Shown here: piece by piece, positions 14,901 to 29,100 of the stretch
Numbering within the stretch: the first letter of the stretch is position 1
Layout: every line of letters begins with the position of its first letter
Origin: Allolobophora icterica
Taxonomy: Eukaryota > Annelida > Clitellata > Crassiclitellata > Lumbricidae
Assembly (NCBI GenBank): GCA_963556255.1
Contig: OY744607.1
Coordinates: forward strand, 39,793,390-39,857,389
Direction of reading: 5' to 3'
DNA length: 64,000 nucleotides
Notes under the pieces: generated by a model
The model's input: the letters and a program-made list of their open reading frames with translations, nothing else
Told to the model about the DNA's origin: nothing
The model's database searches: none
Program-made: the position numbers and the translations under genes

Positions 14901-17900
14901 ATTTAATACATAAATCAAAAGTAAATAGTTAACTGCATGTAATTTCTGCATCCTTCTGCCAGTCTGTGTAAACTTACATTGGAACTAATTTAACTTAACT
15001 TAGAAATTGTCACTTACTTAACGTTCACTCCACTCCCTATAGCAGTCGCATATGCAGAAACAGATAGCACGTGACCACTATTCGTATTCGGTCCGACCGC
15101 TACTATTCGGCCGAATACCGAATAGCTATTTGGCCCACTATTCGGTCCCGAAGCGAATACGAAGCGAATATTCGGTACAGCCCTAGTTTTAACTTGATGT
15201 GTCCTTCACGCACAGTTGCTTGGTGGCATCCTTCACGCACAGTTGCTTGGTGGCATCCTTCACGCACAGTTGCTTGTGGCATCCTACGTGCACAGTTGCC
15301 TAGTGTGTCCTTCATGGACGGTTGCTTAGTGACGTCCTTCCTTCATAGACAGTTGCTTAGTGACGTTCTTCATGCACAGTTGCCTAGTGATGTGGATTTA
15401 ACTGATGCCTATCTGATTGATTGCTATCAGATTTAGACCACGCTTCTTCAGTGTAGTGCAGTTTTTACTATATGGTTTCTTCTGAAATGACCATTGATCG
15501 ATGCCTTGTGCATCATAATAGATTATATTTGGTAGATTATTCATTAGATAATGGTGCTATTTAAATATACAAATAACAAGAAATATAAATTTTACAATGA
15601 TAGCAAATGCCTTCCTTGTTAGGATGGCGGTGGCAGTTGGAAGCTGAAGCTGCCGTTGAATAATCAGTTATTAACTGACTGCCGTTAAGTCGTTCCAACT
15701 TTTCAATACCTATTTTGTAGCAATAATGTAAATCATTTATATTGGGCACCCTAGCATCATAATGCTAGGGTGCTCTGTGCCTTTGCAGTACTGTATGTTT
15801 GAATCTGTTATTTTTTACTGTATTCATGTCTATCCATCTGCCCCAACTCCCTCATGGCTATTCCCCAATCAGTTTCTGGCTGTCTCTTGTCCAAAGTTTG
15901 GATGCTTCGAACTGCAAAGCCTCCCATAGCCTAGCTACTGCATTTTATCTTTGTATGTATCAGAGAATTTATGTGACGACTTCTAAGAGTTTTGTGTGTG
16001 GGTGTGTACTGATGCATCTGTTTTTTTCATGCACCTGACATATCTGCATGAAATGCCTCAAATGACCATTATCGGCTACGTCAGAAACTTTGATCAACTG
16101 TGCTCCATGCTACCATACAAAACAAAGCTAGGTGTTTCTGCCATTTATGAACAACAGTCATCTGTAAATACGTCACCTGATCTCATAGCTGTATTGCCTT
16201 GCCAGCATATCCATGGGCATTAGATGGGACCCAAATGGGCTCAATACGAGTCCATATGGGTCCCACATGTACATGCAGGGTGATTGTCCTGCTATTTGCT
16301 AAATTGTGCTCTAGTTTCGCTCATGTTATTTCCTCTGCAATATTCGTGTGTGTTGTTTGCGTGTTGTCGCAGACAGCAGCATCCCTCATAATCTTCCGTC
16401 AGCTGCAGCAACTCTGGTCCAACAGCCGCTCTTGCCATCTGTACACGGCAGCCTTCTCCAGCTGCTGCCATGTGGTTGATGTTTTTAAAGCCATTTCATA
16501 TGTGAATATGTAGCACCTATGATCGTCCATGGGTCTCTTAAAAGCTGTGGCAGTTGGAAACTAAAGCTGTAATTGAAAAATATAATCAGTAATTAACCGA
16601 CAGCAATTGCTTCTTAGATCATAATACTAGGGTGCTCTGTGCATTCATTTCTGGCTCCAAAGGAGCAGGAAGAAGAGCTCAACACTGAGATGATAGCATT
16701 GGAGAAGAGTTGTAGAAATGGCGATCCTTCAGAGAGGGACAAGCAATTAATGATAATTTTGTGGCTTAGAAACTGCGTATGATCCTTCTTACCCCTAAGA
16801 AAGAGCACATATTCCTTGTGCTGAACATTTCGAGTTGCTGCATTGGTTCACTTGTTGTGAACTTCTCGAATTTCAAGCTGTGTTTTTGTTATTTTAGGTA
16901 GTGAAGCTTCGCTGGTTCAGAATGGTCATTTTTCGTCCACAAGTGCATCGAAGAGAACGCTAAACAGCCAGGAGAATATAACCGAGCCAGCCACAAGGTC
17001 TACACTGCAATGCGACACTTCCTGTGAATCGTTAGACAAAGGAGATGACGCCATTTGCGACGCAAGTAACTTTGACGATGTCGAGTCAAGAACTCCGTCG
17101 TATCTGAAGCTAAGTCGCGCGATCGGTGGCTACACGCCTTACAACACCTACGTCTCGATAGCAGAACACGACAGAATACGGACTAAGAAAAACGCCTCTA
17201 GGAGCAGTGACTCGTCCAGTAATACAGAGCTAAAAGGTACAGAAGTTGTTTTACAAAATGGAGACGCAGTGGTGACTATAAAGCAGTCATCTCAAGCGGG
17301 TGGATATGGCTCCACTGGACAGTGTTCGCAGTTTGGCGTCGTTGGTCATGTCGTTGGTGAGCCTTCGGCATCGAATGGGTTTGCTTCGAGGGGTAATAAC
17401 AGGTTGTCATCGACGGTTGGTGCCAACGGGCTTGTGGCTGGGATGCCAGACCAAAAGACGGCGGCGCCTTCTTCTTTTGTCTTTGCGGATTCGGACGTGT
17501 CTTGCGATGTGCCTTGTGTCAAACTCTTACCTCAGGTGGCGACTGGCGATTGTCGGGGTACAAGCGATGGAGATGTGCTTGGAAATAGATCTTCTCTTCA
17601 TGAGGTGTCTGCTGATACAAGCGATGCAGACTTACCACAAAAGGTATGTAAACTGCTGGGAAGAGGATATGTAAACAAATGTTGAATATTTCTATTTGTT
17701 CGCCAGGAACTTGTTATAACCTATCTTTGAGAGACACCGAAAGCCACCTCGTAATGAGATTGTATTGTAACGAGTCTTTCTGTAGGTTAAAATTTTGGAA
17801 TCCATCTCTAACCATGCTATTTCAGAATTTGTATTATTAGAAAGTATGTTATAATGGGTCTCTGACGTACCTAACGATGTCTTTGCTGTCTTTAAATATC

Positions 17901-20900
17901 AGATAATCTTTATAAGCAAAATGGAAGCCATTGTTTTAAACATTGCAAAAGCTGAATTTTTGTTTGCTACAAAGAAGGAACCACTTGGCTGAATTGTTGG
18001 TGCTGAAGGAGTTTCCACAGAACGCAGTTTCTCATCACTGGCTATTGACATTATTAATACTAATATATGTCATGCTAACAATTGTACTACATCAGTTACT
18101 TTCCCATGAGAAAATCTACCTCAAGCCATTTCACTGCAGTTCTTTTTACCATGTTATTGTATAAGATAAATAGATTGTTAGCATCTGTCACAACATCTTT
18201 GGGCAGTGCTGTAAGTGCAGCATGATTGTCTCATTATCTTTGTATTGTGACAGCGGTGTCCAGTAACCACCGCTGTTTGGCCTTGTGCTGAAATATTTTT
18301 GCGAGGTGACAGCATTATTTTGGTTTGAAGCAAGTTCAAGCAATGACAATTAACGGAGGAGGGGGTTCATCACTGCCACTTTATTATTTTATCAGTATTC
18401 GCATTTATTAAGTACCACTGTCTAATGACTAATCATCAATCGACAGCGTTGAGCAATTGTGAGTGAAGGACTTGCTCAAGGTCCCTACACAGTAACCGTC
18501 GCAGAGGAGGCCAGAACCTGTACTCCAGTTACAAGGCGAGCACTCTAACCAACTGCGTATAAGGTTATTCAGAGCAACAGGTAAAGCTTTAACCCTTAAA
18601 GCTTAGGTAAAGCAGCAGACACATGGCCCCTGAAGTATACAGAGAAGCAGCCATGGGTGAAAAATATTCGCAACTTTCTTTTCTTAACCTTGGCAATTGA
18701 GGATGCCTGGCCAGTCGTGTCCTTCGCTGCCTGACAGTGTATGATAATTGTACTCTTTTTAGATGCGTTAATCGAGTGTTTGGCTGGAGTATATACTTAC
18801 CGGTTTGTTTTGACTGATTGGTTGTTTTAGGATGGTTGGTTCTTCCTGAATCTGGTTGATGATGTGGAACTGCGTTTGAAGCAGAAGTGCGTTAAAACAG
18901 AGCAAGACTTACTGGTGAACACGCCAGAAGAAGGTCTGAATCTTGCCTTTTCTTTCCAATATCATGTATTACAACACTTGCATTGAAATAGACGATGTAG
19001 TCTAGGTTTGGTTTGCTTCGATTTTGATGTTGGTAACGTGTAAAGAACAACCATTGGGGTTGTGGGTTAGGCCCTGTAAGTTACCGGTTGCTGTATTCAT
19101 AGGTTTATAGTGTGGATCAAGCAAACCATGTATTTATATGCTGTCATGTTTACGGTAGTTAAATAAAGGTTAAAGCTTTGATGAGTTATTGTAATCTCTT
19201 TATGGATTATTATCTGCTGGGTGTTGGTAAAGATGTTTTGTGTTAAGTGGAATGACCCTTCCATGACTCGTTCTCAGATCTTATAACTGGGGGCATTGCT
19301 GCTGCTTCTCGCTGTCTTAAGACTTCTTTTCTCACAGGGCTCCTTGCACTGATTAGGTTGTACTGCAAGAGGCGCTTTATAAATTCATAAATACAATACA
19401 ATACAAAACACAAAGTGAGACTTGAAACAGAAATCCTGAAAACTTGTATGAAGCGTGGGTAAGGTAATGACCTGCTGTCACACTCTGAGAGAATGTTAGT
19501 TGCAATGTTTAAGATAACAGCACTTGACCATTTTGACAAGTGGGCTGTCTGGTTTTTCTGGAGGATTGTAATTTATAACTTCTATACTGCGAGTGTCCAA
19601 TGCACAGGGCTTCAATCTATGATGCACCAAAGCCAGGCTGTAACTGTCAATATCCATGAGAACAGTATGCTAAAACAGAGAGGAAGCCTATATATAGTGG
19701 ATAAGCAATTTGAAAAGATAAGTCAGTTGAGAAGTCTTAAGTTGAGAACAAAAATTAAGAAAGATATTGGCTTACTATGAAGCTACATTTTTACTACAAC
19801 AGGGGCTGGCGTTTTTGTAATGCTTTTTATTTCTTCATACCTGTTCTCTCATAACTTAATGTTAAGAAATGTAATTGTTGGATAATTATCATATTGGGGA
19901 TTATAAAATGGTTTTTGTTTCCTATAATGGAAATTTTGCATATAGTTAATATTCTAAGACTAATCAGACTTAGATTTGTGAAACTAAATCATAAATATTT
20001 TGACTTGAGTTTGACATAATTAGATTTATAGGACTGGGTGATAAATATGTTGATGTCTTCTTGAGCTCTGATGAAGTAGATAATGCTATGAAGTTATTCA
20101 GACTGGCTGCTGTATATAAAAAGCAAAAAATGCTGCATGAAAGAACCCATTGCAGAATTGAGATCCATGGTATAAATAGGGGAATACTGTGCTTTTTCTA
20201 CTGTGACATTTGGTTGATTTTTTCATAATTGGAAATGTCATTTCTGTTTCTCCTTTTCCTCAGGGGATTAGGTCTCTATCGATTTTCATTAGTTTTCCAG
20301 CTTCAGGGACTTCACGAATGATGGAGATATAAATTATCGATTCTAAATTGATTTAATCCAGTGTTTGTTACGCCATTTGATAAAATTTGAATGGTTCAGC
20401 GCCCTTGAACTCAAGATTTCTCAGATTGTATGCAGAATGGATCGATTGCAGTTGTGATTTCAAATTTATTTATTAAATTTTTTTATTTAATCTAATTATT
20501 TGGCATTTTAAGAGAAAGTCCTCAGAGGCACTCCCAATGACAACACAAAACCAGAATGGGGAAAAAGTCAGAGAAAGGCCAAGGAGCTCATGTTGCAAGT
20601 TGCTGGTCTAATCTAATCTAATCCTATGACTTCTAATCTAATCCTATGACCTCTAATCTAATCCAATGACCTCTAATCAAATCCAATGACCTCTAATCAA
20701 ATCCAATGACTTCTAATCTGATCCAAAGACTTACTAGCACACCGCTATCATAATGCAAAAGTTAAATCCGTGTCAAGAATTATTATACATTGAAGCAAGG
20801 TGGTCGAAGTTCAATAGTTTAGGGAAACAAGAAATCAGGCTATGTTTGGTAAGCAAGTTGACACAAGTAAGTCTTAAGTTAAGACCTGAATGAGTCAACA

Positions 20901-23900
20901 AGCCAACAGAACGAACAGAACGGACAATGAGTTCCAAAGCGTTGGGCCAGCCACCAAGAAGGCCCCAGATCACAATGCTGTTTGAGTGTGGGGCAGAGCA
21001 AGAGTGAAAGTATCTGGATGAGTGCAGTATTTGTTAGTAAGAGGAGTAAGCATCAAATAGAGATAGGTCAGCTACTGTAAATGTAGTACGTCGTGAACTA
21101 TGAGACACATTTTAAGTAGGATTCTTTACTCAGTAGTATAACGAGTGCAATATGGGTGCAGTATGCTGATGCATGAGGACTTTTCTTATGGCTCTGGCGG
21201 CAGTCTGGCCGCAGAATGTTGAGCCATTTGCAGTTTTTCTATATTTCACTTAGTAATACCAGTAAGAAGTGAAATGCAGTTGTAAACTTTCTTTTACAGT
21301 GGAAGGCAAAATGAGAGCAGCTGTTGGTAAAGGAAATCTCCTGATCAAGAAGAAGTTTCAGCAGTTTAGGCAGCTGTGTCATGCCTGTTTGGTAAGTTTC
21401 TAAGTCTCTGTTCTACATCAATTTGTAATTACTTTCAGTTTTTTAGGAATATAAATAGATGTAAATCTTCATTTGTCCCAGTTTTTTCTGTATAAACAAC
21501 ATCAATGAATATACAAGACTTGGACTAATCATTCAAAAAGCAAGAGATGTGGCCAATGTGACCATGTCTGATAAAATGCTCACAGAGTCATAAAAATTAA
21601 ACCTGGTTTGATACTACACTCGATTGTGCAGGAACGCTTTGAGGCATGCCTGGCAGACTGCTAACAATAGACAGAAGACAATGCAACATAAGGGCCAGGT
21701 CAAGGACGTCTTCTCCAACTTTGCCTTGCTGTTTTTTAAGTCCTATCAAAGAGAATGATGGGTACTGGTAACTTTTAGGTTTGGGGAAATCAGAAAATGA
21801 GTGGTGTAAGGAGTACTATTCAAACCTTCTGAACTCCCCCATCTGCTGTCAGTCTCAGCAGATCTAGGATGGCAAAATTAATGATGACAATGATGAATTC
21901 ACACTTTTTTGCATGAATTGGGTTCAGTTCTAAGTAAGTAAGTAAGTATATCCTTTATTAATCCAACTGCTAACCGCATTTTGGTTTACACATGTATATC
22001 ACGTCCAGATTAAAGTACTAAGGCCTATATTCCGGTGAAAATCATCCTAACTATGAAAGATTTACGAGCTAGACTGTCAGCAGTCGGGAGAACCCGATTA
22101 TGAACACGGGGTCGCAAAGTATAACCCGTATGCTTAACAGGAGGTAATAGCACATGAAGCACATGTGTAGGACATGTAAGGACGGTCGTGAAAAGTTTAG
22201 AATCAGCAGTACGGATCAATTGTTCGAATCTAGGGTAGTCCACAGGAAGATAACCAGCTTTAACCAGTCTCCTAAATATTGCCTGTAGTCTCTCACGTCC
22301 CCTCTGCCCCACATAACCCCACCAAGCGGACGCAGCGTACGTCATCCTCGCCACTGTGGTAGCTGTCACCACATCGTACATTGAGGGGCCAAGTAGTCCA
22401 TGAGTAGTCAGGATCCGTAATGCATACATTGATTGTCTTGCACCAGTGCATAGATTGTCAACATGCACGTCAAAGCAGAAGTCATCGGAGAGCGTGACAC
22501 CCAAGATCTTCATGGTTCTGACTCTGGAAAGACCAGGAATCTCCATCGGCTGGTTTTCATTCAGTTTTCTTCTCGGCTTACGGACAACCATTTCCTGGGT
22601 CTTTGCTTGGTTAAGCTTCAGATTACATCTCGCAGCCCAGATCTCGATGTGCCTGATTTCCGAGTTTATCAGGTTGCTATTGGCAGCAGGAACCAGGAGA
22701 TAGGTATCGTCAGCGTACTTGAGTATCCGGTTAGTTGGATGTTTAGGTTTAAGTTTGGATATTGCTGTTAGGAACAGTATCGGACCAGTTCCTGATCCCT
22801 GGACAATACTGCAGTTGATTTCAATCGCCGCAGAGGTAATTCCTTTAAACTTAGTGCAATGTTGTCGTTGGTGGAGGGCCGCAATGATCCAATTGTAAGC
22901 AACGTCGGGAATGGGTAAGTCCGCCATCTGTTCAGCCAGATAGTCATGCCTCACCGTATCAAATGCTTTTGAAAAATCCAGCGCTATCAGATGTACATAG
23001 GGGCTGGACGTCAGCATTTCAGTGAGTTGATGCGTTAATGAACTAAGTGCGGCAGTAGTAGACCCGGTGGGCCGAAACGCATATTGATCTTGAAAGTCGC
23101 GGTTGTTCTGTTCGTACGTCAACATCGGATAGAAATACTTGCGCACCACGATCCGCTCAAGTATACGACAGAGGACTGAAGTGATAGAGATTGGCCTGTA
23201 ATCGGCCTCCGTCTTCGGGCGGGAAACCTTTGGGACAGGAGTGATGCAACTAATCTTCCACTGAGGAGGAATATACGCTGCTCCAATGGAAAGGTTGAAG
23301 AGAGCCGCGATTGGCTGTGCCATAGCCGCAGCGGTTCTACTTAATAGCCAAGGTGGCACTCCGTCAGGTCCAGCTGAGGTCCTTCCGGCAGCCTCCAGCA
23401 TGCGGAAGACAGAGTATTCTTCGATGAACAGGTCGTCACTTCCGACGGCTGTAGCCTTAGGCCGAGGTCGGACGTAATGTTGATCATCGGATATAGACCC
23501 GTAATGTAAGTTCAGGGAGTCAGCTGTAATGTTATCGGGGGTGGCGGCCAGGCCGCGACCAGACCCTCGCAGCCTGTTCACTTCAGCCCACAACTCCCTG
23601 GAACCACGCCTGAGCTTGCCAAATGTTTTTGCATTGTGGTCGGCAATTATTTTGTTAATTCTGCCAGCTATGGCCGATGCTGCTTCAGTTCGGTTTTGTC
23701 TATTTAGCTTATTTCTTGTTCGTAGAAGATACTTGACAATAGGCGTCAAGTAAGAAGGTTCACTTTTCTTTATCGTGATCGATCTAAGAGGGAAGTAAGC
23801 ATCGTAGCTGGTCTTGAATAGGTAATAGAATTCCTCAAAGGCCTCTTTTGCTTCCAGGCCCTCGATGGCCGCAATCCAGGGACGCTCAGCCAAGCAGGCC

Positions 23901-26110
23901 TGGAAGAGGGCGATGAGTCGTGGTGTGCGCAGCCGGAAAGTGGAGACCGTTCTTTCCATGTTCTTTTTAGACTCCACTGGCTGGTCTCTCTCAGGAACGG
24001 CTATCACGGCGGAATGCTTTGTCTTTATCAGTGAAGTAACGGCATAGCAAGACTCGAATATTAGTTCAGAACAGTATATTCTGTCGAGAGGGTGACCCAG
24101 GTGGGTCGGCTCAGTAAACGCAGCCAGTAGACCGAACGCAGAAATGTCGGACATGGGAATTTGATTGAAGTCCCCTGTTAATACAATGATAGCTGGGGGT
24201 GAGAGTGCGTTAATTTCTTCTAATGTTTCGTCAATTATCGAAAAAAGTAGATCGACATTGTAACATGGCTTTGGCGGATGGTATAATCCTCCGATGTAAT
24301 AAAGCTGATTATGCATTTTGACTGAGATCCACAGAAGCTCGATTTCAGGCGGATAGTTCACTATGGGTTGAAAGGGAACGGGGGCGAGGAGGCTTCTGCA
24401 GTAGATCGCAATCCCTCCTCCTTTCCTGTTATTACGATCCCTCCGGAAGAGGTCATACCCCTGTATGCCCATCATTGCATCAGTATGATGTTTTTTAAAC
24501 CAGCTTTCTGTAATGATTGCGATGTCAGATTTATAATTGCATAGTTCAGTTCTATTTGCAAATGAATGAGTGCCATGCCATTTTGGGCCCGAGTATATGG
24601 GCTATGATAGATCGAATATATGGACATTGCTGGCAGGAGACATGAAATATGATATTTTTTATAGGATTATCCTGTAGCCTCATACCTTGCGAAAGTGACT
24701 AGCTGTAGCAAAAGCTGATCTAGAAAGAACAGTTGGGCGGCTCTGGGTGGAATCACTGGACAGTCCTGATCAGACGGATGACGAATGTTGTCTGGAGATA
24801 AGGCTGAAGAGGATATAGTGGGCAGGGTCTGAACAGCAGACAAGTGGATGAGGAAGGAACTGCTGCTGCAGATGCTGACTGCATGGTTTTGTGGTGTCTG
24901 GCGGTTTCATCTTGGCTCACAGAGTATTCCACGTGGTTTATTAAGGGCGGTATGGCAGTGGATGTGCTTTTCCCATCCTTCCATTTCCATTAAGCCTCCA
25001 GTGATATTTTCAGTCTGTCTGTTGCTGGTGTAGTATGTCACTGGTATTGTTTATGTTGCTGGTCTTACATATTTCGCTGCTGTATTATATGTCGGTGGTA
25101 TATGCCATTGAGGTTGGGTATTGCACTGAAGTAGCTATATATGCTGAACTGTTACTCAGATTGACTGAGTCTTTTGAGTTGACAGTATTCATGAATTCTT
25201 CATTATTATAGGCGTATAGTTTGAAAGATTTTCATGAGGCAGCCTTAGGCTGTCATCTAAATGCTTAGTTCTTTTAAACCCATGAACATTTAATCAATAA
25301 TTGATGGTTTAATGTGTATTGAGGTCTTCTTCAAACAATTGCCTCACAACATGCATCTAATTTGTTGGTTTGGTCAGAGTCGGACTGGGACCATTTTTTG
25401 GGCCTTGCCAATTCAATCATGCAAGGGCTCCAGACCCATCCTGACCCATAAGATGCAGCATTAGACAAATTAATATATTTTAGGAATATCCTGAACATAA
25501 TTAAACAAATAATATAAATAATAATTACAATATTAATAATAATGACAGGCCTCAAACGTTGTTGTTGTTGTTTTTAAGTGTTATTTAATATACTCTTTGA
25601 TTGAGTAGATCGATTGTGGCAACAACATTGTCAGTGGTAGTTTAATAATTGCTTTAGGAGTATTTGTGTATTGACATGTGCGTGATTTTTTTCTGCCCGT
25701 GGGCCATGCGCGCTGCAACCAGAGGGGCCCATGTGCCATACCACATGGGCACAATGGCCAGTGTGCCACTGGATGTGATGTCTGCAAGGGACAGAGTCTG
25801 CTGTTTGCAAGTCGTCTTTTTATTGTTGTTGTTCAGGAGCTAGTACCTTTGCAAGTCAGTTTCATTGCAAAAACATTAGCTTGAACATTGGATTTTTGTT
25901 GTATATATATACATTTAGAAATTTCATGTTCTGCTTGGCCTGTACCACCGGTCTTCATGAAACGTTATAACCTTCGACCACATCAATTTCAATTAAAGAT
26001 TCTTAACAAAGATGATAGAAACTTTATATCTAGAACACTCTATGCCAGAGTCCATTGACATGATATTTCTTAGTCTTGTCCCATTAGATGTACCTGGTTG
26101 TATTGTGACA

Positions 26111-26152
<42 letters not shown>

Positions 26153-29100
26153 GTATATTAAGTGTGGTTTAATGTTATTTGTATATGTGTGTGTCTGTCT
26201 GGCTGCAGTTATATAGTAATTTTGTTTGGTTATTTACAGGAGCAGACCGAAGATGAACCGTTCAAGACGACAGTTCAAGACTTATCCGGCTTCTGGGATA
26301 TGGTGCTGATCCAGGTGGAAGAAGTCGAGAAGCAGTTTGAAGAAATCGACGTGTTACGTCAGGCCGGATGGAAAGAAACAAAAGCTTCAGAGGCAAGTGT
26401 CTGCTTGTATCTGGGCATTTAGATAGCATCTCAAAAGGTTCTGTTATGGTGGTAATTGTTGTTTCAAAATGCAAGTGCTTTTACGATTTAGCAATCTCAT
26501 CTAATCTAATCTAATCAATTCTAAGGACTTCTGTAGTGCCATCATCATAACGTGCTGTGCTTCATTCGTTGGACCTTACTTTGAACTTAAATCAGACGCA
26601 GCAATCATAATCTCCTGTTGAAGCCCATTTGAAATCCAATAGGTCAGGGAGATGATCACTTTGCATAAGAGATTTATCAAAGAAACTCTGTGAGGAAGAA
26701 GATATGTTCAGACCTTGTCATGGAGATGACAGGTTCCTGGGTCAATGTTTCAGTTTGGTTATGCCAAGAACTGTCTACAGCGTAAACAATAAGAAAACAA
26801 AAAATTGTCTGTTTTCAAAGTAAACATTTAGAAATCTCCAACTTCATTACAAACAAACAAGACATCTGCAGAAGTTGCTGATTTTCCAGTCTGTTGATGT
26901 GTTGTAATGTCTTTATTTTACTGGTGACTTTACGTTTATAGTTTTTGACCCTATAAAATAATAGTAAGGTAGTTTTCATAATGTTATTTGAGTTGATTAG
27001 TTTTGTATCGAGTTATTTGACACACAATTATGTGCATTTGGGTTTAACTTATGCTTAAAGGGTTTTCCTACACTTTTGAATGTAAATAAAGTTGCTTTGT
27101 TTTTTTTAGAATCATGATGTTGCAACTCCTACTACTTTAAAAACACCAGGTAAGAATGATAACTAGGACCCTCTTACTTAGTCCCTTCCCATGCAGGTGT
27201 GCACATCGGACAACACATCGTCTCCATTTGTCCATTGCCAGTCTTTCAGTCTTGTCCCATGACATCTCCAAATACCTCAAACCTCAAGTTATCCCGGATG
27301 GTCTCTGGCCAGTTCTTCCATGGTCTTCCTCTTTTCCCCTCAGTGATCCAGCTCATCACTTGGTTGATTCTTCTGTCCTATTCCATACAAACCACATGTC
27401 TCATCTATTTTAATCTTCTCTTTCTAATAGTGTTCTCTATATCCTCTTCTCCCGTTCACTTTCTTATAATTTTATTTCGTTTTTTATGACGCCATGAAAC
27501 ATGCAGAATTCTCCTTATCCATCTACAAAAAGCCGCCTGCAGTATTTACTTGTTTGCCACTGTCATCAGCCGGGTCTCAGATCCATACAGCAGTGCAGTC
27601 AACACTATGGCATGAAGACGAATCTTAGTCTTCATACTGCATCCGTAGCTTTTCTATATCCATTCGAGCCTCCCAAATTCAGCATACATGACTTCTCGAT
27701 GCTTATCGTTACCTCCTTGTTACAATTGCTGTCTGCTGTTACCAAGCTCTCAAGGTAACAGAAATCACCCATGGATCAACCTCTCTGTCATCGATCATGA
27801 TCCTGTCAGCTTCATTCCATTTTTGTACCATCATAATCTTTGTTTTTTTCTGGGCTGATAGCGAGTCCCACCTTTGCCACCTCTTCATGAGTTCTGTGTG
27901 TTAAAACTTTCATACTCGTTGAAGTACTGTCCAGTAGAGCAATATCATCTGCAGAATCCAGGTCTCTCAACCTGCCTCCATTCACCGACTTCAATCCCGT
28001 ATCACCACTCACCGCCACTTTTACCATCACCCAATCCACAACCAGGGCAGAAATCAACAGTGATAAAAACACAACCCTGTCATACTCCTTTCATGATCTT
28101 AAACCATTCACCACCTCTCCCTCAAATCTCATTGCACGTTGACAGCCATCATAGAAGCTCTTGATGATTCAACGGTCTTTGATGGCATTCCATAGCTGTT
28201 CATTATCCTCCACGGTGAAGCTCTGTGTACTCTGTGCAAAGCCTTTTTGAAGTCGGTGAAGTTGATGAGTAACGGTGTTTCCCACATTAAGGACTTTTTA
28301 TTATCTGTCTAAGAGTGAATATTTGCTTGCAGCAGGATCACCCAGGTCTAAATCCTGCCTGTTCTCATCTCAGCCTTCTGTCCACAGCAGTCCTCATGCA
28401 ATTCAACATCGACATTATCTTAATACCTCTCCAATTAGTGCATTCTCTTAAATCTCACTTTTTTGGAATCATTATGATCAAGCCATCTCTCCTTGCTTCT
28501 AGTACCCTACCTTTTGTCCATGTTATTGCACAGCTTAGTTCTTTTAGTACCGTCTCCCCTCTATATTTAAGCATTCCCAGCAGCCTTTCCTTTTTTCAGA
28601 TTTTCGCCTTTCATATCTCACCCTCATTTATAGCCTCAGGGTCAGTATCCAGTTCCTCCACTTCATCTTCAATGTCAAAGGTCTCAAGTTGCATGGTTGG
28701 TACTGGACAATGCAAAATAGTCTCATTATGTTCTCCCAACGCTTTACCTGTTCCTCTTGGGTCTTTGCTATTGTTCGTCACTCTTTTGAATTGGGACGAC
28801 TTGTGTTCTTGAGTTTTTTGACAGCTCCTTCACAATACGGAACAAAGATTTGGAGTTTCCTCTTCTTCCTGCCTCATCTGCCTGATTTGTTCTCCAGGAT
28901 GTACTTAGTTTTGTCATTTCTACATCTCGATTTTGCTTCCCTATTCTTGTCACTGTAATGTTTTACTGTTTCTTGTTGACCAACTCTGTGTGTGTTTGTT
29001 TGCTTCTTCGTGTGATTTAGGAGTTTTCAATCATCTATTGTATGTCACTTGGACCCTTATGAGGGTAAATTAGCCGCTAGGGTATGTAAAGGATATGATG

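Larger units (their letters stand above)
176..16897 (+). other. Intron 1 of the DLGAP-like gene, 16.7 kb, repeat-filled
   Basis: Bounded by gtaagt at 176 and ttttag at 16892-16897. It contains the LINE/SINE tails, minisatellites, tetranucleotide array and hAT MITEs listed separately. I see no supported coding exon in it apart from the candidate first exon at 8154-8259. Stretches without a recognised feature are 770-2160, 2700-4000, 5940-6880, 10250-11130, 11640-12730, 13140-13790, 14260-14735 and 15560-16890; they look like ordinary AT-rich intron with only short low-complexity runs. Confidence 0.65.
17644..18830 (+). other. Intron 2 of the DLGAP-like gene
   Basis: Runs from gtatgt at 17644 to gttgttttag at 18821-18830. 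It contains a fragment reminiscent of a pogo/Tigger MITE (about 17735-17865, with CTCGTAATGAGATTG and TATAATGGG wording also seen near 6915-7045) and two minus-strand SINE copies listed separately. Confidence 0.7.
18934..21299 (+). other. Intron 3 of the DLGAP-like gene
   Basis: Weak donor gtctga; acceptor cttttacag. It contains a LINE 3' end (19240-19405), a fragment of the GCACAAGG-type tail family in reverse (19575-19640) and a tandemly expanded tail (20605-20735). 19640-20600 is AT-rich with no recognised feature. Confidence 0.7.
21392..26239 (+). other. Intron 4 of the DLGAP-like gene
   Basis: Consensus gtaagt donor and ttatttacag acceptor. Dominated by the LINE at 21933-24543. Another possible LINE fragment lies at 21600-21880 (+, NEWCKEYYSNLLNSPICC wording in one frame). 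24610-25560 and 25680-26100 hold no recognised feature. An (AT)n tract lies at 26115-26150. Confidence 0.75.

Noticed and set aside
28315..28812. 165-codon plus-strand frame
   Set aside because: It is the antisense of a decayed LINE whose minus-strand RT motifs are recognisable in order.
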